NCBI RefSeq assembly: GCF_016595795.1
Contig: NZ_JAENHN010000010.1
Span: 372,001-436,000 of the forward strand
DNA: 64,000 nt
From: Clostridium yunnanense
Lineage (GTDB): Bacteria; Bacillota; Clostridia; Clostridiales; Clostridiaceae
Reading direction: 5' to 3'
How positions within the stretch are numbered: the stretch's first letter is position 1; each line of letters opens with the position of its first letter. This document shows positions 29,128 to 36,671 of this stretch, one piece after another. The position numbers and the translations under genes are program-made. The notes below the pieces were generated by a model. The model saw nothing but the letters and a program-made list of their open reading frames with translations. It did no database searches and had not been told where the DNA came from.

Positions 29128-29175
29128 ACCCCAAGAGTGATTGGATATGAAGACACTTTTTGGGGTAATTTTATT
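29128..29175 (+). terminator. Terminator after the SDR gene
   Basis: ACCCCAAGAGTG (29128-29139) and CACTTTTTGGGGT (29154-29166) form a stem followed by AATTTTATT. Confidence 0.8.
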
Positions 29176-29244
29176 AGCATTTCCAAAGGAATGCTTTAGT
29201 TTCAACAATAATATTAAACAAATCCTAATTTATAAGATGATAAG

Positions 29245-29295
29245 TACAAAAAACTATAAATCATACAATTAATAATTTTTGTAAACCTTTATAAT
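29245..29295 (+). promoter_or_regulatory. AraC-type operator/promoter, site 4 (second GH3 unit)
   Basis: TACAAA at 29245 and TACAAT at 29264 are 19 bp apart; TAAACCTTTATAAT from 29282 ends in a perfect TATAAT -10 box at 29290, 26 bp after the second half-site. This is the best -10 match of the set and fixes the reading of the other sites. Confidence 0.68.
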
Positions 29296-29328
29296 TTTAA
29301 ATTATATTCTATCAATTCGGGGGAGATT

Positions 29329-31722
29329 ATGAAACATAGAAAAATTATAGAAAAAATGAGTTTAGAAGAAAAAATAGCTCTTTGTTCAGGAAAATCATTT
29401 TGGGAGACACAGGAATTTCCGGAATACGGTATCAAATCTCTATTTTTGGCAGATGGTCCTCATGGACTTAGAAAACAAGTTGGAGAAAGTGATCATCTAG
29501 GTCTTAATGCAAGTATTGCTACAACATGTTTTCCTACAGCAAGTGCAGTTGCTGCAACTTGGGATGTTGAGCTTATTCGTGAAATGGGAGATGCAATTGG
29601 AAAAGAAGCTGTAAAAGAAGATATAAATATAGTATTAGGGCCAGGGGTAAATATGAAAAGGAATCCTTTATGTGGCCGTAATTTCGAGTATTTCAGTGAA
29701 GATCCTTTTTTGTCGGGAAAGATTGGAAGTGCTTGGATAAAAGGTGTACAAAGCAATGGAGTAGGAACCTCACTTAAGCATTTTGCGTTGAATAATCAAG
29801 AACTAAAGAGAATGAGCACGGATGTATTAGTGGATGAGAGAGCGTTAATGGAATACTATTTACCTGCCTTTGAAATAGCAGTAAAAGAATCGGAACCTAC
29901 TTCAGTTATGTGTGCTTACAATAAGATTGAAGGAACTTACTGTAGTGATAATAAACGTCTAATATGGGATATTCTACGTGAAGAGTGGGGCTTTGATGGT
30001 GCTGTGATAACTGACTGGGGGGCAATGAATGATCGTATAGAAGCATTTAAAGCTGGGTTAGATTTGGAGATGCCAGGTAGCAAAGGACGTTTTGATAAAG
30101 AGGTTAAAAAAGCAGTAGAAAATGGGCTGTTAGATGAAAGATATATTGATCAGGCTGTAGATAATTTATTAACTCTTATAGACAGAACAACTAAGGGAAA
30201 TAAGAATGCTATTACAGAGGATTTACATAATAAAAATCACCAACTTGCACGTAAAGTAGCTGCAGCTGGAGGAGTTCTCTTAAGGAATCAAAATAAAATT
30301 CTTCCTTTAGAAAAAAAATCTCAAATCACTGTTATAGGAGAACTTGCAAAAACTCCAAGATATCAAGGAAATGGCTCTTCTTTAGTAAGTCCAACAAAGT
30401 TAAGTAATTTGCTTGACGGTATTAGTGAGTACACTGAAACTTCTAAATTTGCATCAGGATATAGTTTAAAGGATATAGAGAATGAAGATTTAATTAAGGA
30501 AGCAGTGGAAATAGCGAAAAGTTCAAAAACGGTAGTTTTATGTGTTGGATTAACGGATATTTATGAAAGTGAAGGTTTTGATAGAGAACATATGGGTATC
30601 CCAAAGAACCAAGCTAAGCTAATTGAAGCAGTTGCGGAGGTAAATGAGAATATAATAGTGATAATTGTTGGAGGCTCTGCAATAGAGATGCCATGGGCAG
30701 AAAAAGTTCAAGCTATATTACACATGCAATTATCTGGTCAAGCAGGAGGTTTGGCAGCTGCTGATCTTATATTTGGAAATGAGAATCCAAGTGGGAAGCT
30801 TACAGAAACTTATCCTTTTAGATATGAAGATGTAGTAAGCAGTACTTACTTTAATAAGAATCCAAAGCAAGGAGCTTATTTTGAAAGTATGTATTGTGGA
30901 TATAGATATTTTGAGACTGCAAAAGTTCCAGTACGATATCCATTTGGATTTGGATTATCTTATACAGAATTTAAGTATTCAAACCTACAAGTTAAAAAAT
31001 CAGGGTTATATGATGTTGAAGTAACGGCTAACGTTGAAAATGTAGGTGAGTTTGATGGTGCAGAAGTCGTACAGTTGTATGTTGCAGCAGCTACTGGTGG
31101 TGTATATCGTCCATCAAAAGAACTAAAAGGCTTTGCAAAGGTACAATTAGAAAAAGGCGAAAGCAAACAAGTTAGGTTTAACTTAGATAAAAGAAGTTTT
31201 GCAGTATACGACCAAGATAAGAAGGATTGGATAGTAGAAGAAGGGATTTATGCTTTGCAAATTGGTGCGAGTATTAAGAATGTACGTCTTGAAAAGCATA
31301 TTGAACTTGAGGGAGAAAAGCCTGTTAGAAAAAATTGTAGTACATGGTATTACTCTTTGAGTGGTATTCCGAGTAAGAAGGATTTTGTAACTATCTACCA
31401 TAACTATGAGGATTATGTGCCTCAAGTAAAGGGTACTTACGATATGACTAGTTCTATTAAGGAAATGAAAGAGACTAGCCTTATATGTAAGATTATGTAC
31501 AAGGCTATGGAAAAAATCATTGCTAAGAATAATGGTGGAAAAGTTGATTACACAAATCCTGGTTTTAGGATGCTTATGGATAGCGCTTCGGATAATCCTA
31601 TGAAATCAATGCCACTATTCAGTCCAGATAGTATGTCTTTAAATGTTGCAGAATTCTTTGTTGAGGCAGCTAATGGCCATATGATAAAAGGTATTAAAAA
31701 GTTAACTAAGAAAAATAAATAG
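29329..31722 (+). CDS. Glycoside hydrolase family 3 (beta-glucosidase-type), second copy
   Basis: A 797-residue cytoplasmic GH3 enzyme, paralogous to 10454-12721. Motifs: PHGLRKQVGESDHLG, KHFALNNQELKRM, nucleophile Asp in VITDWGAMNDR, and [10 protein letters not shown] in the second domain. A fibronectin-III-like domain is followed by a long tail (about 130 residues, from KNCSTWYYSLSG) with a region containing YTNPGFRMLMDSASDNPMKS, seen in some clostridial cytoplasmic GH3 enzymes. CGGGGGAGATT precedes the ATG. With operator site 4 upstream and an APH-like gene 129 bp downstream it forms a unit of the rhamnoside regulon. Confidence 0.92.
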   Translation: MKHRKIIEKMSLEEKIALCSGKSFWETQEFPEYGIKSLFLADGPHGLRKQVGESDHLGLNASIATTCFPTASAVAATWDVELIREMGDAIGKEAVKEDINIVLGPGVNMKRNPLCGRNFEYFSEDPFLSGKIGSAWIKGVQSNGVGTSLKHFALNNQELKRMSTDVLVDERALMEYYLPAFEIAVKESEPTSVMCAYNKIEGTYCSDNKRLIWDILREEWGFDGAVITDWGAMNDRIEAFKAGLDLEMPGSKGRFDKEVKKAVENGLLDERYIDQAVDNLLTLIDRTTKGNKNAITEDLHNKNHQLARKVAAAGGVLLRNQNKILPLEKKSQITVIGELAKTPRYQGNGSSLVSPTKLSNLLDGISEYTETSKFASGYSLKDIENEDLIKEAVEIAKSSKTVVLCVGLTDIYESEGFDREHMGIPKNQAKLIEAVAEVNENIIVIIVGGSAIEMPWAEKVQAILHMQLSGQAGGLAAADLIFGNENPSGKLTETYPFRYEDVVSSTYFNKNPKQGAYFESMYCGYRYFETAKVPVRYPFGFGLSYTEFKYSNLQVKKSGLYDVEVTANVENVGEFDGAEVVQLYVAAATGGVYRPSKELKGFAKVQLEKGESKQVRFNLDKRSFAVYDQDKKDWIVEEGIYALQIGASIKNVRLEKHIELEGEKPVRKNCSTWYYSLSGIPSKKDFVTIYHNYEDYVPQVKGTYDMTSSIKEMKETSLICKIMYKAMEKIIAKNNGGKVDYTNPGFRMLMDSASDNPMKSMPLFSPDSMSLNVAEFFVEAANGHMIKGIKKLTKKNK

Positions 31723-31851
31723 AATCTAATTAATTGATACAAAAATAATTACAATTACAACTTGGATATATTAGATGGAAAATCACAGGCAATCGGTATG
31801 AATGGCGAATAATAATTTATATTAGTGTTAAGTTGGTTGGAGGAAAATGTA

Positions 31852-32862
31852 ATGAAAAGTAAGACTAAAAGTACTTTAACTAAGGAAAAAATAGTGCAAT
31901 TGGTGAAGCTTAATTTTGGTGAAGGTATAGAAATAGGAGAGATTAAAGAGCTGGAAGGCGGTATGTTTAATTCAGCGTATTTAATCGGATTCAATAATAA
32001 GGATGTTGTGCTAAAGGTATCATCATCACCAGAAGCTAAGCTTCTGTCTTACGAAAAAGATCTTATGAGGACAGAAGTTGAAGTATATAAGCTTATAGAA
32101 GAACAGACCAAAGTACCAACCCCAAAAGTTTTATCTTATGATTTTAGTAAATCTGAAATAGATAGTGATTACTTTTTTATGTCAGCTCTAAATGGAGAAA
32201 CTATGAAAAGTATTAGAAAGAAACTTACTATTGAGAATTTGAATATTATAAAAGAAGAGTTAGGAGATTATTTTGCGCAGATTCATATGATAAAAGGCAA
32301 TTATTTTGGGTATTTTACTGAAAATAAAAAACTTCAGTTCAATAATTGGAAAGATGCTTTTTTTCATATGGTGCAGATGATACTTAATGATGGTAAAAAA
32401 CACAAAGTTAAATTGCCATATGATCGAATTAATAAAGCATTAAAAAGTAATGAACATTATCTTGGTAGTATAAAGGTTCCATCACTTGTTGACTATGATT
32501 TATGGGCTGGAAATGTATTTTTAATAAAAAAGGATGGATATTATCATGTAGAGGGGATAGTGGACTTCGAGAGAGCATTTTGGGGAGACCCATATGCTGA
32601 TTTTCCAACTGCAATTATGATACTAAAGGATATTCAGGAAGAACCAGTATTTTGGGAAAGTTATACTAAAACTGCAGGAATAGATAAAAAGCTTACAAAA
32701 GAGGATTTTGTAAGAATAACAATGTATGAGCTCTATATAGGGTTAATCATGTCTGTAGAAACCTACAGATATGATATTGCGTATGGTACATTCCAAAGAA
32801 TATATGCAAAAAAAATTATTATGAATTGTATTAGAATTTTAGAGAATGTTGCTAGACCTTGA
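31852..32862 (+). CDS. Aminoglycoside-phosphotransferase-fold kinase, altered catalytic loop
   Basis: A 336-residue APH/choline-kinase-fold protein. The ATP-loop region EGGMFNSAYLI and the Lys of VVLKVSS are present. The Brenner loop, normally H-G-D-L-x(3)-N, reads D214-Y-D216-L-W-A-G-N221, so the catalytic Asp and the Asn are kept but the leading His-Gly is replaced by Asp-Tyr. The metal-binding motif IVDFERAFWGDP follows. ATG 31852 is chosen from TTGGAGGAAAA upstream. In this setting a sugar or small-metabolite kinase is more likely than antibiotic resistance (inference). A terminator at 32919 closes the unit. Confidence 0.82.
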   Translation: MKSKTKSTLTKEKIVQLVKLNFGEGIEIGEIKELEGGMFNSAYLIGFNNKDVVLKVSSSPEAKLLSYEKDLMRTEVEVYKLIEEQTKVPTPKVLSYDFSKSEIDSDYFFMSALNGETMKSIRKKLTIENLNIIKEELGDYFAQIHMIKGNYFGYFTENKKLQFNNWKDAFFHMVQMILNDGKKHKVKLPYDRINKALKSNEHYLGSIKVPSLVDYDLWAGNVFLIKKDGYYHVEGIVDFERAFWGDPYADFPTAIMILKDIQEEPVFWESYTKTAGIDKKLTKEDFVRITMYELYIGLIMSVETYRYDIAYGTFQRIYAKKIIMNCIRILENVARP

Positions 32863-32918
32863 AAGAGTGCACTTGTATTTGAATAGAAGAAGATGTTTCA
32901 GTTTTCTAATAATCAAAT

Positions 32919-32967
32919 AAAGATATGTTAAACAACTAAATATGTTGTATTAACATATCTTTTTAAT
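32919..32967 (+). terminator. Terminator after the APH-like gene
   Basis: AAAGATATGTTAAACAAC and GTTGTATTAACATATCTTT form a long stem followed by TTTTT. Confidence 0.88.
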
Positions 32968-32987
32968 TTTTCAACTACGCCATAAGC

Positions 32988-33038
32988 TACCAAAAACAAA
33001 AAATAATACAATAAAATAATTAGAAAAGTTTTTACAAT
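32988..33038 (+). promoter_or_regulatory. AraC-type operator/promoter, site 5 (SGNH-symporter unit)
   Basis: TACCAA at 32988 and TACAAT at 33007 are 19 bp apart. The box at +26 is TACAAT (33033), five of six matches to TATAAT. Confidence 0.6.
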
Positions 33039-33096
33039 AATAAAGAAAAGGTTATCAATATAGGTTCGTAAAAAATTAAGAGAGAAGGTGTTTAGA

Positions 33097-33870
33097 TTGA
33101 AATTAAAAAAGAAAAAAGGAATTATTATATTAGTTATTGCTTTAATAATAGTGATTTCGTCAGCGGTTTATAATGTTAATAAGTATTTGGGATGGTTTAG
33201 AGAAGGAAATTCAGCAAAGTATTCACTGGAAAATGTACAAAAATTAGATAACAGTCCTATAGCAAATAAAAATATCATATTTTTAGGTTCATCTGTTACT
33301 CTTGGTAAGGGGTCAAGAGATGTATCCTTTGTAGATTATATTGAAAAAAAGGATTCTGTTAGTGTAACAAAGGAGGCAGTTTCAGGTACTACACTTGTAG
33401 ATAAAGGAAAAGATTCCTACATACAGAGAATGAAAAATAAGCTTGATACAAAGGCAAAAGTTGATGCTTTTGTGTGCCAATTATCAACAAATGACGCAAG
33501 TCAAAAGCAACCATTGGGAAAGATTAACACTTCAATGAATCTTAAGGATTTTGATACTTCTACTATAACTGGAGCTATGGAATATATTATTTGTTATGCA
33601 AAGCAAAACTGGAATTGTAAAGTTATATTTTATACTGAAACAAAGTATGAAAGTAAAGAGTATGAGGCTATGGTAACTCGCCTATTGGAACTTCAGAAAA
33701 AGTGGAATATAGGTGTTATTGATATGTGGAACGATAACGAGTTAAATAATATTAATGAGAAAACTAGAAAATTATATATGCTAGATAATGTACATCCTTT
33801 AAAGGCTGGATATTTGGAGTGGTGGACCCCTTATATTGAAAAGTACTTATATGGATATCTACAGCAGTAG
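33097..33870 (+). CDS. Membrane-anchored SGNH/GDSL-type hydrolase
   Basis: A 257-residue protein with a Lys-rich start and one hydrophobic segment (residues 8-25) lacking a clear cleavage site, so it is probably anchored outside the membrane. The SGNH fold follows: block I FLGSSVTLG with candidate nucleophile Ser66, LSTNDA as a block III variant, and DNVHPLKAG as block V with the catalytic Asp/His. The TTG start at 33097 is set by GAGAAGG 9 bp upstream; the earlier GTG overlaps that site. It may deacylate extracellular glycosides before import by the symporter encoded next (inference). Confidence 0.82.
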   Translation: MKLKKKKGIIILVIALIIVISSAVYNVNKYLGWFREGNSAKYSLENVQKLDNSPIANKNIIFLGSSVTLGKGSRDVSFVDYIEKKDSVSVTKEAVSGTTLVDKGKDSYIQRMKNKLDTKAKVDAFVCQLSTNDASQKQPLGKINTSMNLKDFDTSTITGAMEYIICYAKQNWNCKVIFYTETKYESKEYEAMVTRLLELQKKWNIGVIDMWNDNELNNINEKTRKLYMLDNVHPLKAGYLEWWTPYIEKYLYGYLQQ

Positions 33871-33952
33871 TAGACTTTAAGGATAATTAAAAATTAAAAG
33901 TGTCTAGTATTCATAGCGTATTAAAAGCAAAGGTTATCAAATGGGGGAACTT

Positions 33953-35527
33953 ATGAAAACAGAATCGTATAGAAAGCAATTAATGGAAGCAAAAATTTTT
34001 GATAGTAAAATCAAGTCTATTGATGTAACTGGAGCAGAAAAATGGTTTGGTTATCTTGTTGGGCCAGCTGGGTTTGCACTGCTCAATGCTTTAATAATGG
34101 GATACATTAATATTTATTATACTGATGTACTTAAATTGACTGATCCTAAGGTTTTTAAATATGGTGTGATATTTTTGACCATATTCCCACTAGCATCTAG
34201 ATTATTTGATGGAGTTATGAATTTGATAATGGGAATTATATTAGATAGAACTAGATCAAAACAGGGAAAAGCTAGACCATGGATATTGATATCAGCTCCG
34301 TTTATAACCCTGTCTGGAATATTGATGTTTACAATTCCTAAAGCAAGCATAACTGTACAACTAGTATGGATAGTTATTTCCTTTAATTTATATTTTGGAA
34401 TGGCATCAGTAATGTATATTGCTGGTCATAATCTTATGGTGCCGCTTTCAACAAGAAATACCTCTCAACGTGGAACTTTATCTGTAATAAGTAATATTGC
34501 AAACACTGTAATTACAGGAATAATAGTAGCCTTAATATTTCCAATGATAGTAATGCCTATGATTGGTGCTGATAAAGGTAAATGGATAATGTTAATGTCT
34601 ATTGTATCAATAATTGCATTACCATTAATTTTTATTGAGTATTACTTTACCAGAGAACGTATTACAGAAGAAAGTATGTCTGTAGTTTCTGAACAAAAAT
34701 TATCTGTTAAGCAACAGATTAAAGCAGTAATGACAAACAAGTATTGGTTATTGCTTGCAGCATATCAACTTATATTTAACTTTGGGGCTATACTTAAAAA
34801 TACAAGTCTTATTTATTATTGTAATTATGTACTTGGGTCATATAACGATGGAATAACTCAAACTATGATATCGGTTGTAGGTGGCTTTCCAATGGGAGTA
34901 GGAATGCTTGCTATATTACCGCTTGTTAAAAGATTTGGCAATCGAAATGTTACTCTAGCAGGATTTGTTCTTTCAGTTGTTGGTGGAGTAATATGTTGGA
35001 TGTTTCCAACGAATATGATTTTAGTATTAACAGGGCAGTTTATAAAAAATTTAGGTATTGTTCCATGTGGTTTCGTGTTCGTAGCACTATTCGCAGACGT
35101 ACTTGATCATATTGAGTGGAAGAGCAATATAAGATGTGATGGCATTTCTTCAAGTATTATGATATTTATTATGACTATTTCTTCTGGCTTAAGTGCAAGC
35201 TTATTTAACTTAATGCTTGGAAAATCAGGAAAATACATAGCTCCAGTATACAATGCAGTAACTGGAGTAACACAAGGCTTTACACAGCCTGATTCAATAA
35301 AAAATGTGTTTACGTTCTCCTTCGTTGGAGTAGAAGTTGTGGCACATATAATACTTATTCTAATATTGATATTCTTTAATTTGGAAAAGGAAATGCCAAG
35401 AGTGCAAAGTGAGATTAAAGAAAGGCAAAAGTCGGCTTGTGAAGCTAAAGGCGAGGCTTGGATTGATGCAGAAGAAAGAGCTAGATTAGAGCAAGAAGAA
35501 GCTGATGACGAAGTAAAAAGAATTTAA
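33953..35527 (+). CDS. GPH-family sugar:cation symporter, second copy
   Basis: A 524-residue MelB-type symporter with about 12 membrane helices. Family marks are YINIYYTDVL in the first helices, SRLFDGVMNLIMGIILDRTR and GKARPW in the first cytoplasmic loop. Its C-terminal cytoplasmic tail is charged and longer than usual (ERQKSACEAKGEAWIDAEER). ATG 33953 follows GGGGGA closely; an in-frame ATG at 33941 is possible. It lies about 80 bp after the SGNH gene and shares its promoter. Substrate is probably a rhamnoside different from that of the first symporter (inference). Confidence 0.88.
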   Translation: MKTESYRKQLMEAKIFDSKIKSIDVTGAEKWFGYLVGPAGFALLNALIMGYINIYYTDVLKLTDPKVFKYGVIFLTIFPLASRLFDGVMNLIMGIILDRTRSKQGKARPWILISAPFITLSGILMFTIPKASITVQLVWIVISFNLYFGMASVMYIAGHNLMVPLSTRNTSQRGTLSVISNIANTVITGIIVALIFPMIVMPMIGADKGKWIMLMSIVSIIALPLIFIEYYFTRERITEESMSVVSEQKLSVKQQIKAVMTNKYWLLLAAYQLIFNFGAILKNTSLIYYCNYVLGSYNDGITQTMISVVGGFPMGVGMLAILPLVKRFGNRNVTLAGFVLSVVGGVICWMFPTNMILVLTGQFIKNLGIVPCGFVFVALFADVLDHIEWKSNIRCDGISSSIMIFIMTISSGLSASLFNLMLGKSGKYIAPVYNAVTGVTQGFTQPDSIKNVFTFSFVGVEVVAHIILILILIFFNLEKEMPRVQSEIKERQKSACEAKGEAWIDAEERARLEQEEADDEVKRI

Positions 35528-35532
35528 ATTTA

Positions 35533-35582
35533 AGCAGGATGCATATCTAGAATTGATTTTTAGATGGACATCCTGTTTTATT
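35533..35582 (+). terminator. Terminator after the second symporter gene
   Basis: AGCAGGATG and CATCCTGTT, with inner ATATCTA/TAGAT pairing, followed by TTATTATTT. Confidence 0.75.
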
Positions 35583-35663
35583 ATTTGTATGTACTGATAA
35601 AAAACTTTCTACTTAGCACACAGTATTTAAGCCATGATGAACAAATGTGAACAAGTGTTAAGT

Positions 35664-35767
35664 TTGTAGAATTGCCTTTGGAGTATTATTTTAAGAGATA
35701 CTTCTATTAACTATTAATGTAATAGCATTATGAAATATATATTTCACTTGGAACTGGTTTATCTATA
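35664..35767 (+). repeat. Family-1 terminal-inverted-repeat element, copy A
   Basis: The right end GGAACTGGTTTATCTATAG and the inner GATACTTCTATTAACTATTA and ATTATGAAATATA match the element at 49024-49130 (reverse strand) and the one at 57228-57332. The left end is diverged. Confidence 0.65.
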
Positions 35768-35788
35768 GTTTATAATATAGCATAATAA

Positions 35789-35841
35789 AGATGTAGCACT
35801 TTAATCTGAAGAATATTAATTCTATTTTGAAGTGATACATC
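35789..35841. promoter_or_regulatory. 53-bp palindrome upstream of the second TetR gene
   Basis: Arms AGATGTAGCACTT and AAGTGATACATC surround a central GAATATTAATTC. It lies 31 bp before the start of the TetR gene at 35873. It may be a TetR operator; its ends also recall the AGATGAACCACTT end of the family-2 repeats, so a short repeat copy is the alternative. Confidence 0.45.
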
Positions 35842-35872
35842 AATTGCGTTGCAAAGAGGAGTTATATTATAT

Positions 35873-36457
35873 ATGAGAGAGTTTAAGAGTGTTGAAGATA
35901 AGATTTTAGATAAAGCGTTGTATTTAATAGGCCAAAACAGAACCCTTGATGTGTCTGTTCGAGCTATTGCAAAGGAAGCAAATGTAAATGTAAGTGCAAT
36001 TAATTATTATTTCAGAAGCAAGGAAGAAATGCTGAGACAGGTTAAGCAATTTTTTCTAACTAATACACTTACTATTTTATCTATAATAGATAACGATGAA
36101 TATAATGATGAAGAAAAGTTGATTTTGGCTGCTAATGAAATAATGGAATACATATTAAGATTTCCAGGTGTAACCGTAATTATAAGAGATGCATTAAGCC
36201 AAATTGAAAATGATGAACTTTCACTAAACATTGTAAATTCAACAAATGAGATGCATGGGAAGCTTGAAAAGATATTATGTAAGCTTACCGAAAATAATAA
36301 GATAAGTTCAAAGCATAAAATGTCTATATTCATGGCTTCAATAATTCATCCTCTTGAGAATAATGATATTATGGAGTTTACAAAAGGGATAGCAGATACA
36401 AAAGAAGAGAGAATAGAGTACATAAAAAATATAATAAAGGCTTTAAGTTTTGCTTGA
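35873..36457 (+). CDS. TetR-family transcriptional regulator
   Basis: A 194-residue TetR protein. HTH at residues 10-50: DKALYLIGQNRTLDVSVRAI then AKEANVNVSAINYYFRSKEE. The C-terminal ligand domain is not recognisable to subfamily. ATG 35873 is set by AAGAGGAG upstream. It stands just before the enoate-reductase-like gene, with a terminator between them, and is probably its local regulator (inference from adjacency). Confidence 0.86.
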   Translation: MREFKSVEDKILDKALYLIGQNRTLDVSVRAIAKEANVNVSAINYYFRSKEEMLRQVKQFFLTNTLTILSIIDNDEYNDEEKLILAANEIMEYILRFPGVTVIIRDALSQIENDELSLNIVNSTNEMHGKLEKILCKLTENNKISSKHKMSIFMASIIHPLENNDIMEFTKGIADTKEERIEYIKNIIKALSFA

Positions 36458-36468
36458 AGAATGAAGTT

Positions 36469-36502
36469 AAAGACTGCTTGAAAAAAGTGGTCTTTTTTTT
36501 AT
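36469..36502 (+). terminator. Terminator after the second TetR gene
   Basis: AAGACTGCTT and AAGTGGTCTT pair with a short loop, followed by eight Ts. Confidence 0.75.
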
Positions 36503-36671
36503 AGATAGTTAAGAAAATAAATATAAAAGTCTGAATATTATAAAATTAAAACAAAGTGTATTAAACATATTGCTTTAAATTATTGGGTAATCTATAATGG
36601 TTTTGTAGTGATAAAACATATATTTGAGATGGTTAGAACAATATAGGTGGAATATTAAGGAGGAAATTTAA

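Noticed and set aside
31852-32862. Antibiotic-resistance call for the APH-fold gene
   Set aside because: Only the fold supports it; the loop is atypical and the gene lies in a sugar regulon.
36007-36333. Minus-strand open frame of 108 residues inside the second TetR gene
   Set aside because: It is antisense to a clear TetR gene, has no ribosome site and no recognisable domain.
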